A stretch of DNA of 64,000 bases from the NCBI RefSeq assembly GCF_018130765.1, contig NZ_JAFCJZ010000001.1:310001-374000 (forward strand), read 5' to 3'. Within the stretch, counting starts at the first letter, position 1; every line of letters begins with the position of its first letter. This DNA comes from Bradyrhizobium iriomotense (GTDB lineage: Bacteria; Pseudomonadota; Alphaproteobacteria; Rhizobiales; Xanthobacteraceae). A program made the translations under genes and the position numbers. Of the stretch, positions 53,653 through 61,579 are shown piece by piece. A model generated the notes under the pieces. The model ran no database searches and had not been told where the DNA came from. It saw only the letters and a list, made by a program, of their open reading frames with translations.

Positions 53653-55176
53653 TCAATTGTTGCTGCGGTTCGCCGCGCGAAAACTCTTGATCTCCGAGAC
53701 GCTGCCGTCGCGGTAGGTCAGCTCCACCGAGACGAACTGCGTCGCCGGGGCGAGCTTCATGTAGAGCGGCATGCCGGCAGAGATCGCGCTGGGGTCGCGC
53801 ATGTCGCAATTCGGCATCTTCAGCACCTGATTGGGCACGGCGGTGTCGATGCCGATGCGCACCTCGCGGATCGCGCAGCGATACGAGACGAGATGCGTGT
53901 AGTAGACCAGCAGCCCGTTGAACTCGCGGAATGACAGCCAGCTCGTCGAGGTCATGTCGAGGATCTTGCGCTGGTCGCGGATCAGCGCGGCCTCGGGATC
54001 GAACCTGATCGGGAACGGCCCCTGCATGTCGCCGGCCTGATCGACATAGCGGACCTCGATGGTGCCGGCCTGCGCATCCGGCGGCAGCTCAATCGACGGG
54101 TTCGGCATCCGCTTGCGCGTGCGCGGATCGAGCGTGTCGATGAATCCGGTCTCGCGGAAATCGCTTTGGCCTGCCATGCGCCAGGAAATGCCGAGCGTCG
54201 GATCGGCGAAGGAGAACAGCACGCTCCAGCCGCCATTGTGGCGTGAGAAGCTCGCGATCGGCGCGTTGGTGGTTTCCTCCTTCGGCACGCGCGGCACCGA
54301 CACCGGCGGCAGGGCCGCGAGTTTCTGCGGCGGCGGATCGGCGGGACGTGCGGCAGCATCCTTCGTGGTGCCGCTGAGGAAGACGTCGTCGACCATCTGG
54401 TCGAAATAAACCGGCACCTGCCTGTGCTTCACGGTGTCGGCCATCTCGCTGACGAGACGGCGGGTGCGCTGTGCCACCTGCACGAGGTTCTCGCCGGGCT
54501 GCAGCAGCTCCCTGGCGAAGGTGCGCGTGAACACCGAATTGGGATTGGCGTCGTCATTGGACAGACGATCGAGCGCGGTCTGACGGGGACCGGCCGAGAA
54601 CACCGAGAACACGCCCTCAGGCAGTTGCACCATTGGCGCGAGCCCGCCGCCGCCGGCGACCGCGCGCGTGCCGGCCCGCTCGAACGGATTGTTGCGGCAG
54701 GCGTCGAACACCAGGATCGAGGTCCGCGCCTTCTTGTTCTGGAGACGCTCGACGATGCGGTCCGCCAGGATCGAGGCGTCGCGCACCAGCTCTTCCTGTC
54801 CTTCCGTCGCCGCCGGCACGTCGGTCGGCAGCAGATAGTTCTGGCCCGCGATCTCGAAACCGTGGCCGGCGTAGAAGAAGAACGCGGTGTCACCGGGCTC
54901 GACCGTCCGGTCGAAGGCAAGCAGCGTCTCGGAGAATTGCTGCCGGCTCTGGTTCTCGGCGACCATCACCGAGAAGCCGAGCTGCTTCAGCGTGTCGCCC
55001 ATGGTGCGGGCGTCGTTGACCGCCTTGAGCAGCTTCGGAACGTTCTTGTAATCGTTGTTGCCGACGACCAGCGCGACGCGCTTTGCGGCATGGGCGGGAA
55101 GCGCGATGCCGCAGAGGCCCGCCACGAGGCCGAGGGCCGCCAGAATTCTGAAAAGCCGACGCGTCATCGCAAACAT
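53653..55176 (-). CDS. Secreted caspase-family (orthocaspase) protein
   Basis: A 507-residue protein with signal peptide (LFRILAALGLVAGLCGIALPAHA). Residues 32-250 are a p20-like peptidase C14 domain: strand RVALVVGNNDYKNVP, catalytic His105 in FFYAGHGFEIAG and catalytic Cys160 in LVFDACRNNPF. The dyad is intact, so proteolysis is possible. The C-terminal 230 residues are a conserved beta-rich region with a cysteine pair, of no known domain. Bacterial caspase homologues cleave after basic residues. Start 55176 is used; ATG 55167 is an alternative. Confidence 0.88.
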   Translation of the reverse strand: MFAMTRRLFRILAALGLVAGLCGIALPAHAAKRVALVVGNNDYKNVPKLLKAVNDARTMGDTLKQLGFSVMVAENQSRQQFSETLLAFDRTVEPGDTAFFFYAGHGFEIAGQNYLLPTDVPAATEGQEELVRDASILADRIVERLQNKKARTSILVFDACRNNPFERAGTRAVAGGGGLAPMVQLPEGVFSVFSAGPRQTALDRLSNDDANPNSVFTRTFARELLQPGENLVQVAQRTRRLVSEMADTVKHRQVPVYFDQMVDDVFLSGTTKDAAARPADPPPQKLAALPPVSVPRVPKEETTNAPIASFSRHNGGWSVLFSFADPTLGISWRMAGQSDFRETGFIDTLDPRTRKRMPNPSIELPPDAQAGTIEVRYVDQAGDMQGPFPIRFDPEAALIRDQRKILDMTSTSWLSFREFNGLLVYYTHLVSYRCAIREVRIGIDTAVPNQVLKMPNCDMRDPSAISAGMPLYMKLAPATQFVSVELTYRDGSVSEIKSFRAANRSNN

Positions 55177-55355
55177 CCCGTTAGAAAACGGCCTCGTTGA
55201 TCGGAACCCCTGCCGTTGCTGTGATAGTCGGCCCAGCCGCGTCGACGGTTCAACAGCCGCTTCTTCGGTTCCATCGTATGACCTATGGCAGATTCCATCG
55301 GAATCTGCTTTTTCTTAATTTTCCCGGGCAAACGCACCGGACGCGAGGAGCTGCC

Positions 55356-56339
55356 GTGTACCGCTGGTGTACCGACGAGGTCGAGCCGCATGACCGCTTC
55401 GACTATTGGCGCGAAGTCCGCTCCAAGGGCCTGTTCGGCGTCACCGCAGAGCTCGAGCGCGAGCGACGCGCGGACTTCTATGGCGAATTCTCGCTGCGCC
55501 AGCTCGGCGGCGCCGGCCTCGTCGAGCTGAAGGCGTCGCACTACACGGTCGAGCGCAGCACCTCCGATATCGCCTACGCGCCCAGCGACAGCATCTGCGT
55601 CTACCAGCAGCTCGGCGGCGGGGGCTGGTTCGGCGGCATGCGCGGCAGCGATTTTTCGATCGCCAATGGCAGCTTCGCCACCAGCCATACCGACCTGCCC
55701 TATCGCACCGTCCCGCTCGGGGACGGCGGCTTCCATTTGCGGATCCTGAAGATCCCCGTGAGCAGCATCCCGGCGCAGGACAAGCGCATGCGCGAGCTGT
55801 CGCCCCGAACGTTCAACGATCCCGGCCTGGCGCCCCTGCTCAGGGCCTGCTTTGCCGATCTCGCTGAGGTTGCCGCAGCTGACGACGGGGCCAACGGCGC
55901 CCAGGCCTCCTTGGATCAGGCCTCCCTGGTGCAAGCCCTCGCGCATCTGGCGCTGATAGAGCGCGGCATCGTGCGGCCGGGTAGCCGGCTCGGACAAGCT
56001 GCCCTGCGGACAGCCCGCCTGTCGCAGGCGCGGCGCCTGATCGCGCGCCATCTGCAAAACCCGGACCTCGCTCCCGCAATGGTCGCCGATCTGCTCGGTG
56101 TGTCCCTGCGGCACCTGCATATGCTGTTCGAGGCCGCCGAGAGGAGTTTTTCGCAAACCGTCACCGACGAGCGCCTCAAGCAGAGCCGCCGCCTGATGCG
56201 CGAGGCGCCGGAGCGGCTGATCGCCGACATCGCGACCGCCTGCGGCTTCGAGAGCCTGGCGACCTATTACCGGGTCTTCAACGCCGCCTACGGCATGGCC
56301 CCCGGCGACTTCCGGGCCCAGGGTTCCGAGGGGCGTTAG
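55356..56339 (+). CDS. AraC-family regulator with AraC-binding-like N-terminal domain
   Basis: A 327-residue regulator. The N-terminal domain (MYRWCTDEVEPHDRFDYWRE, SHTDLPYRTVPLGDGG) resembles the AraC_binding_2 group, and the C-terminal HTH pair is RLIARHLQNPDLAPAMVADL with LRHLHMLFEAAERSF, and IADIATACGFESLATYYRVF. GTG 55356 has GGAG five bases upstream and gives a good family start; earlier in-frame starts lack one. No clear target operon is adjacent; the divergent caspase gene is a candidate. Confidence 0.88.
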   Translation: MYRWCTDEVEPHDRFDYWREVRSKGLFGVTAELERERRADFYGEFSLRQLGGAGLVELKASHYTVERSTSDIAYAPSDSICVYQQLGGGGWFGGMRGSDFSIANGSFATSHTDLPYRTVPLGDGGFHLRILKIPVSSIPAQDKRMRELSPRTFNDPGLAPLLRACFADLAEVAAADDGANGAQASLDQASLVQALAHLALIERGIVRPGSRLGQAALRTARLSQARRLIARHLQNPDLAPAMVADLLGVSLRHLHMLFEAAERSFSQTVTDERLKQSRRLMREAPERLIADIATACGFESLATYYRVFNAAYGMAPGDFRAQGSEGR

Positions 56340-56452
56340 CCGGTCCGCCCCCGTGACCGCCGCCCGGCCCAGAGCCGGGGCGGAAAACCCCAGCCAGACC
56401 CGGGATTTGGTAAAAACCTCAGGGTTTTTAGGGCCTTCCCGCGCCTGCTCCA

Positions 56453-56480
56453 TTGACTTTGGCCGATTCCCGCCTATGTT
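56453..56480 (+). promoter_or_regulatory. Predicted sigma-70 promoter of the helicase gene
   Basis: TTGACT (56453-56458) and TATGTT (56475-56480), 16 bases apart. With a start site near 56487 the helicase message would have an untranslated leader of about 155 bases, the reason the 301-base gap 56340-56640 holds no gene. An AAAAACC...GGTTTTT hairpin at 56412-56430 may end the araC transcript. Confidence 0.6.
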
Positions 56481-56640
56481 CCGGGGCGACGCGGCTCAGA
56501 TCGAAGAGCGATTCCTGGGCCTTGCGCTTTGTTCGCGTGAGTCAGCACCCCCAGCTTCTTTGAGAGCGCGCCGTTTCGGGGTGGAACGCGACCAGCCTTA
56601 TTACCCTCGATTCCGAACGGCGGTTTCGACCAGAGGCTCA

Positions 56641-58167
56641 ATGTCCTTTTCAAATCTCGGACTGTCCGAAAAAGTCCTCGCCGCAGTGGCGGCCACCGGT
56701 TACACCAACCCCACCCCCATTCAGGAACAGGCGATCCCCCACGTCCTCGCACGCAAGGACGTGCTCGGCATCGCCCAGACCGGCACCGGCAAGACCGCGG
56801 CCTTCGTGCTGCCGATGCTCACCATCCTCGAAAAGGGCCGCGCCCGGGCGCGCATGCCGCGCACCCTGATCCTGGAGCCGACCCGCGAGCTCGCGGCGCA
56901 GGTGAAGGAAAACTTCGACCGCTACGGCGCCGGCCAGAAACTCAACGTCGCCCTGCTGATCGGCGGCGTCTCCTTCGGCGACCAGGATGCCAAGCTGATG
57001 CGCGGCGTCGACGTGCTTATCGCAACGCCGGGCCGCCTGCTCGACCATACCGAGCGCGGCGGTCTCCTGCTCACCGGCGTCGAGCTGCTCGTCATCGACG
57101 AAGCCGACCGCATGCTGGACATGGGCTTCATTCCCGACATCGAGCGCATCTGCAAGCTCGTCCCCTTCACCCGGCAGACCCTGTTCTTCACCGCGACCAT
57201 GCCGCCGGAAATCCGGCGCATCACCGAAGCCTTCCTGCACAATCCGCAGAAGGTCGAAGTCTCCCGCCCCGCCACCACCGCCGTCACCGTCACGCAGGCC
57301 CAGGTGCCCGCCGGACGCGAAGCGCATGAGAAGCGCGAATTGCTTCGCCGCCTGCTGCGCGAGGCCAAGGATCTCAAGAACGCGATCATCTTCTGCAATC
57401 GCAAACGCGAGGTCGCGATCGTTCACAAATCGCTCCAGAAGCACGGCTTCAGCGTCGGCGCCCTGCATGGCGACATGGACCAGCCGGCCCGCATGGCCGC
57501 GCTCGACCAGTTCCGCAAGGGTGAGCTGCCCCTCCTCGTCGCCTCCGACGTCGCCGCGCGCGGTCTCGACATTCCCGAGGTCAGCCACGTCTTCAATTTC
57601 GACGTCCCCCATCACGCCGACGACTATGTCCACCGCATCGGCCGCACCGGCCGCGCCGGCCGCACCGGCACCGCGATCTCGATCGTGACGCCGCTCGACC
57701 AGAAGTCGATGGCCGCGATCGAGAAGCTGATCGGCCAGAGCATTCCGCGCGCCGAGGGCGATTTCGAAGTCCATGCGGATTCCGGTGAGCAAAGCGAGCG
57801 CTCGCGCGAGCCGCGCGGACGGGACCGCGAACGCTCCCGCGGTGGACGCGGCAAGCCGCAGCGCGGCGGTCGCGACCGTGAGCGCAGCCACGAGCCGCGC
57901 GAGGCGCGTGGCGAGCCAAGGCACGCATCGGAGGCAAGGCCTTCGGCAGAAGCACGGCCTGCACGCGAGGCAAGGCCTCCGCGCGAAGCCCGGCAATCAT
58001 CCGAACCGCGTCACGGCGCGCGCCAGCAGGCCAACAATTCGCATGTGCCGTCGATCGGCCGCCCCGAGCCGCGCCGCCAGCGCGAGGTCGATACGGAGCC
58101 GGGCGATCATTCGCACCTGCCGGCCTTCCTGCTCCGGCCAGTGCGTTCGTCCCCCGCCGGCGCCTGA
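56641..58167 (+). CDS. DEAD-box RNA helicase (RhlE-like)
   Basis: A 508-residue helicase. Motifs run in order: Q motif (NPTPIQEQAIP), I (AQTGTGKT, residues 45-52), Ia (PTRELAAQ), II (VIDEADRML), III (FFTATMPPE), V (VASDVAARGLDIPEV), VI (HRIGRTGRAGR). From about 385 the tail is Arg/Gly/Glu-rich (RGRDRERSRGGRGKPQRGG), an RNA-binding extension as in RhlE. ATG 56641 begins MSFSNLGLSEKVL; the frame is open upstream but within the leader. Such genes are cold-inducible and autoregulated, which fits the long leader. Confidence 0.95.
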   Translation: MSFSNLGLSEKVLAAVAATGYTNPTPIQEQAIPHVLARKDVLGIAQTGTGKTAAFVLPMLTILEKGRARARMPRTLILEPTRELAAQVKENFDRYGAGQKLNVALLIGGVSFGDQDAKLMRGVDVLIATPGRLLDHTERGGLLLTGVELLVIDEADRMLDMGFIPDIERICKLVPFTRQTLFFTATMPPEIRRITEAFLHNPQKVEVSRPATTAVTVTQAQVPAGREAHEKRELLRRLLREAKDLKNAIIFCNRKREVAIVHKSLQKHGFSVGALHGDMDQPARMAALDQFRKGELPLLVASDVAARGLDIPEVSHVFNFDVPHHADDYVHRIGRTGRAGRTGTAISIVTPLDQKSMAAIEKLIGQSIPRAEGDFEVHADSGEQSERSREPRGRDRERSRGGRGKPQRGGRDRERSHEPREARGEPRHASEARPSAEARPAREARPPREARQSSEPRHGARQQANNSHVPSIGRPEPRRQREVDTEPGDHSHLPAFLLRPVRSSPAGA

Positions 58168-58186
58168 AGCGCGACGCGCTTCAGGC
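58162..58186 (+). terminator. Perfect hairpin overlapping the helicase stop codon
   Basis: GCCTGAAGCGC (58162-58172) and GCGCTTCAGGC (58176-58186), 11-base arms with three-base loop. No T-run follows, so it may protect the 3' end or end transcription with Rho. Confidence 0.65.
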
Positions 58187-58330
58187 TGGTTGAGACAGAC
58201 TGCCGCACAATTTTTCAGACGCATTCGTGAACGTATATTTACGGGGCGTTCACAATCGTCCGTTAGCCTACGAACATAATTTAAGCATTGCTGTGGTCGA
58301 GGGCGCTCCGACCGCTGTGGGGTATGTTCC

Positions 58331-59398
58331 GTGGTCAAGGTTCTCGACGAACACGAACGCACGCTGGCGTTCGCCGAGGTAGCACTCGGTCAGATCCGCT
58401 CGCTTCGCCAGACTGCAATTCCCCGCAACTACGAGATCTGGTACGTCTACGCCACCGGCTACAACGCACCGCTCAACAAGATCATCAACGAGACGCTGGC
58501 GCGCCACGGCAAGCTGACCGAAGCCGATCTCGAGCAGATCTACGAGACCTATCTCTCCCACATCAAGACCACCGACCGCATCGACAAGGTCGGCGCGCGC
58601 GTCATCGGCGAGATCGACGACGTGATGCGCGTGCTCAGCGATGCGCTCGGGATGACCGGCTCCTACGATGCGAGCCTGTCGGGCGCGTCCGAAAAGCTGT
58701 CGTCGGCCAAGAGTCGCGAGCAGATCAAGGCGATCGTCGAGACGCTGATGCGCTCGACCAGCGAGATGCGCGAGACCAACAAGGCGCTGGAAGACCGCCT
58801 GACACTGTCGAAGAGCGAGATCAGCAATCTCCAGCAGAGCCTCGAGGCGATCCGCGCCGAGAGCCTGACCGATCCGCTCACCGGCCTCGGCAACCGCAAA
58901 TATTTCGACCGCATGATCGGCATGGCCGTGCAGAGCGCCCTCGCCTCGGGCGAGCCGCTGTCGCTGCTGCTGTTCGACATCGATCACTTCAAGTCGTTCA
59001 ACGATTCCTACGGCCATCTCACCGGCGACCAGGTGCTGCGGCTCGTCGGCCTGTCGCTGAAGCAGACCATCAAGGGCCAGGACATCACCGCGCGCTATGG
59101 CGGCGAGGAATTCGCGGTGGTGCTGCCCAACACCGCGCTGCGCCAGGCCCTCACCGTCGCCGATCACATCCGCCGCGCGGTGATGGCGAAGGAATTGAAG
59201 AAGAAATCGACCGGCGAGATTCTCGGCCGCGTCACCATCTCCGTCGGCGTCTCCATGCTCAAGCAGGGCGACGACACCGACGCGCTGATCGAGCGTGCCG
59301 ACGCCTGCCTCTACGCCGCCAAGCGCAACGGCCGCAACCGCGTGATCTGCGAAGCCGATCCGGAATTCGCGGTCGAGAGCCACAGCCGGGTGGCGTGA
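58331..59398 (+). CDS. Diguanylate cyclase (GGDEF domain) with helical N-terminal region
   Basis: A 355-residue cytoplasmic protein. The N-terminal 170 residues are helical (AVEALGQ-like QIRSLRQTAIPRNYEIWYVY, then coiled coil EMRETNKALEDRLTLSKSE). The GGDEF domain has LTDPLTGLGNRKYFDRM and the active site RYGGEEF (257-261). The product is c-di-GMP. The feedback I-site, usually RxxD five residues before GGEEF, reads KGQD, so product inhibition may be weakened. GTG start at 58331. No EAL partner is nearby. Confidence 0.93.
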   Translation: MVKVLDEHERTLAFAEVALGQIRSLRQTAIPRNYEIWYVYATGYNAPLNKIINETLARHGKLTEADLEQIYETYLSHIKTTDRIDKVGARVIGEIDDVMRVLSDALGMTGSYDASLSGASEKLSSAKSREQIKAIVETLMRSTSEMRETNKALEDRLTLSKSEISNLQQSLEAIRAESLTDPLTGLGNRKYFDRMIGMAVQSALASGEPLSLLLFDIDHFKSFNDSYGHLTGDQVLRLVGLSLKQTIKGQDITARYGGEEFAVVLPNTALRQALTVADHIRRAVMAKELKKKSTGEILGRVTISVGVSMLKQGDDTDALIERADACLYAAKRNGRNRVICEADPEFAVESHSRVA

Positions 59399-59475
59399 GC
59401 GGAATCCGCGCCGCTTGACATTCCAGCCTGACGACCAACATCTTCCTCGCCGCCTGACCGCGAGGACTTGTCGTC

Positions 59476-60006
59476 GTGCCCAATCCCCATGACTTCCATA
59501 CGCCGCAACCGTCCTACACCAGGGACGAGCTGCTGAGATCGAGCGAAGGCGGCTATTTCGGCCCGGGCAATGCGCAATTGCCGGCGCCGCCGATGCTGAT
59601 GATGGACCGCATCACCGAGATCAGTCTTGACGGCGGCGAATTCGGCAAGGGCCATATCGTCGGTGAACTCGACATCACACCAAGCCACTGGTTCTTCGAT
59701 TGCCACTATCGCGGTGACGCGATGATGCCGGGAAGCCTCGGCCTCGATGCGATGTGGCAGATGATCGGCTACTGGCTCGGCTGGTCAGGCTCGCCGGGAA
59801 AAGGCCGGGCCATCGGCGTCGGCGAAGTCGAAGCCACGGGATGGGTCACGCCGCAGACGCGATGCGTGCGCTACGAGGTCGCGATGCGCATGATCCGGCG
59901 CGGCAAGCTGGTGCTCGGGATTGCCGACGGCCGCGTGCTTGCCGACGGTGTCTGTGTCTTCACGGCCAAGGACATGAGGGTCGGCCTGACAAAGGCCGCG
60001 GACTAA
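59476..60006 (+). CDS. fabA: FabA-like 3-hydroxyacyl-[acyl-carrier-protein] dehydratase
   Basis: A 176-residue hot-dog enzyme. The catalytic His is in WFFDCHYRGDAMMPG and the Asp region follows as LGLDAMWQMIGYWLGW. The FabA markers LPAPPMLMMDRITEI and GKLVLGIADGRVLADG are present, so dehydration and possibly isomerisation of hydroxydecanoyl-ACP is expected. fabB is not adjacent, unlike the usual fabA-fabB pair, and several positions differ from the canonical Rhizobiales FabA as I recall it, so this may be a second, specialised copy. GTG start at 59476 with GAGGA upstream. Confidence 0.88.
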   Translation: MPNPHDFHTPQPSYTRDELLRSSEGGYFGPGNAQLPAPPMLMMDRITEISLDGGEFGKGHIVGELDITPSHWFFDCHYRGDAMMPGSLGLDAMWQMIGYWLGWSGSPGKGRAIGVGEVEATGWVTPQTRCVRYEVAMRMIRRGKLVLGIADGRVLADGVCVFTAKDMRVGLTKAAD

Positions 60007-60017
60007 TTCTCAGGTCC

Positions 60018-60109
60018 CGTAGGGTGGGCAAAGGCGCATCGCGCCGTGCCCACGACTTCTCGCGATGACAATCCTAATCGTGGGCACGCTCCGCTTTGCC
60101 CACCCTACG
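60018..60109. repeat. Palindromic repeat (CGTAGGGTGGGCAAA family)
   Basis: CGTAGGGTGGGCAAAGGCGC and the arm ending TTTGCCCACCCTACG, with internal GTGCCCACGA and TCGTGGGCAC, form a long hairpin between convergent genes, overlapping the TfoX-like stop. This family is frequent in Bradyrhizobium intergenic space. Confidence 0.88.
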
Positions 60110-60542
60110 GCACCGTCTTCTTCGCTGCCTTGTGGACCGACCGCTTCTTCGCTGCGGCTTTCTTCGGCGCGACCTTCTTCGCAGGCTTCTTCGCCGCCGC
60201 CTTCTTCGCTTTCGGCCGCTTCTTCACCTTGGCGCGCTGGGCGGCGGCGAGCGCCGCCCTCGCCCATTGGGCAAGTTCTGCGGAATCGTCGAACAGGCGC
60301 GCGGGCAGCTCCCAGTAGGAGTTGACCACCACGGTCTTGGCGCGGGTCGAGTACTGGAACGGTTTCGAGCCTTCGGCTTCAAAGTCCGGGATGGTCACCT
60401 CGTCGGCGCGCAAGAACAGGCCGGCACGCAGCGACAGCGCGAAATTTGTGCCGTCGGCGGAGATGCCGTAGCCGGAGAACATCTTTCGGATGGTGACAGG
60501 GCCGAAATCGGCGAACAGGTCGATCAGGAATTCGCGGTCCAT
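60105..60542 (-). CDS. TfoX/Sxy N-terminal domain protein with lysine/alanine-rich H1-like tail
   Basis: A 145-residue protein. Residues 1-95 are a TfoX_N domain (FLIDLFADFGPVTIRKMFSG, SYWELPARLFDD). The rest is a run of Lys/Ala/Pro repeats (KKAAAKKPAKKVAPKKAAAK) like histone-H1-type and bacterial nucleoid tails. TfoX_N proteins are linked to competence and DNA binding. The tail implies contact with DNA or RNA. ATG 60542 begins MDREFLIDLF. It lies in the SUF neighbourhood but is separated by a palindromic repeat. Confidence 0.85.
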   Translation of the reverse strand: MDREFLIDLFADFGPVTIRKMFSGYGISADGTNFALSLRAGLFLRADEVTIPDFEAEGSKPFQYSTRAKTVVVNSYWELPARLFDDSAELAQWARAALAAAQRAKVKKRPKAKKAAAKKPAKKVAPKKAAAKKRSVHKAAKKTVP

Positions 60543-60562
60543 GGCCCGGGTGCCTCCCCATC

Positions 60563-60718
60563 GTCGTCCTGGCCTAGTGCGCAATTGCGCACGGGAGCCA
60601 GGACCCATTACCCCAGGGAGGAGTTTAGCGAAGACTTCCCGCCGTGCCAGTGTCGGTACTGGCACCGCCCATTACCGAGGCATCACGCGGTATGGGTCCT
60701 GGCTTTCGCCAGGACGAC
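60563..60718. repeat. Large palindromic mosaic repeat, copy 2
   Basis: Arms GTCGTCCTGGC...GCCAGGACCCAT and ATGGGTCCTGGC...GCCAGGACGAC flank CAGGGAGGAGTTTAGCGAAG and ATCACGCGGTATGGGTCC, matching the copy at 19619-19748. Here the left arm is interrupted by TGCGCAATTGCGCA, itself a 14-base palindrome absent from the first copy. Confidence 0.9.
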
Positions 60719-60744
60719 AGCTGAGCAAAACGCGAAAGCCGGGC

Positions 60745-61143
60745 TTACCCGTCGATCTTGGCCGGTCGCAGCTCGACCGACTCGCCGCAGCCGCAGGCGG
60801 AGACCTGGTTGGGATTGTTGAAGACGAACTGGGCCTGCATCTTGTCGGCCTTGTAGTCCATCTCGGTGCCGAGCAGGAACAGCACGGCCTTGGGGTCGAC
60901 CAGGATCTTGACGCCCTTGTCCTCGACGACCTCGTCGGTCGGGCGGATCTCGTGGGCGTATTCCACCGTGTAGGACTGACCGGCGCAGCCGCCGTTCTTC
61001 ACGCCGACGCGCAGGCCCACGATCTCGGAATCGGCGCGCTGGGTCAGCTCGGTAATGCGCTGGGCCGCGGCATCCGTCAGCCGCATCACCTGCGGACGCG
61101 GCCGCCGGGGTTTTGGTGAGGATGCTGGTGTTGCCTGGGTCAT
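60745..61143 (-). CDS. sufA: HesB/IscA-family iron-sulfur assembly scaffold (SufA-like)
   Basis: A 132-residue A-type carrier. The three ligand cysteines are in KNGGCAGQSY and SACGCGESV. The core LTDAAAQRITELTQR and VDPKAVLFLLGTEMDYK is typical. The first 18 residues are proline/arginine-rich. It accepts and delivers Fe-S clusters and is last in the SUF operon, 64 bases after sufT. Confidence 0.93.
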   Translation of the reverse strand: MTQATPASSPKPRRPRPQVMRLTDAAAQRITELTQRADSEIVGLRVGVKNGGCAGQSYTVEYAHEIRPTDEVVEDKGVKILVDPKAVLFLLGTEMDYKADKMQAQFVFNNPNQVSACGCGESVELRPAKIDG

Positions 61144-61207
61144 ATCAGTGATGTGGTCCGTTGCGGCGCGAATTCAATGCCTGGGGTTCAAAGCAAGCGT
61201 TTACGCG

Positions 61208-61579
61208 TCACCACATGTTGAGCACGAGGCGGGCCTCGTCGCTCATGCGCTCCGGCGACCACGGCGGCTCCCAGACCACCTTGACGTCGACCACGCCGAC
61301 ACCGGGAACGCTGGCGACCGCGTTCTCGACCATGGTCGGCAGCTCGCCGGCGGCCGGACAGTTCGGCGTCGTCAGCGTCATCTGGACGTCGACGGAGCGG
61401 TCGTCCTTGATCTCGACCTTGTAGATCAGGCCAAGCTCGTAGATGTCGGCCGGGATTTCCGGGTCGAACACGGTCTTCAGCCCGGCGATGATCTCGCGGG
61501 TCAGCCGCTCGGTCTCCTCCGGCGGCAACGCCGAATGGGTCTCCATCGGATTGGCTTTGATTTCGGCCGTGTCACTCAT
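61208..61579 (-). CDS. sufT: SUF system assembly protein SufT (MIP18/DUF59 family)
   Basis: A 123-residue DUF59 protein: FDPEIPADIYELGLIYKVEI, VDVQMTLTTPNCPAAGELP with the conserved cysteine, and VKVVWEPPWSPERMSDEARL at the end. It helps mature Fe-S proteins. Its ATG overlaps the sufS stop (ATGA), so the genes are coupled. Confidence 0.93.
   Translation of the reverse strand: MSDTAEIKANPMETHSALPPEETERLTREIIAGLKTVFDPEIPADIYELGLIYKVEIKDDRSVDVQMTLTTPNCPAAGELPTMVENAVASVPGVGVVDVKVVWEPPWSPERMSDEARLVLNMW

Noticed and set aside
60105..60230. Short tandem repeat of CTTCTTCGC-like units as a possible microsatellite or CRISPR
   Set aside because: It is the coding sequence of the Lys/Ala-rich tail of the TfoX-domain protein read on the minus strand.
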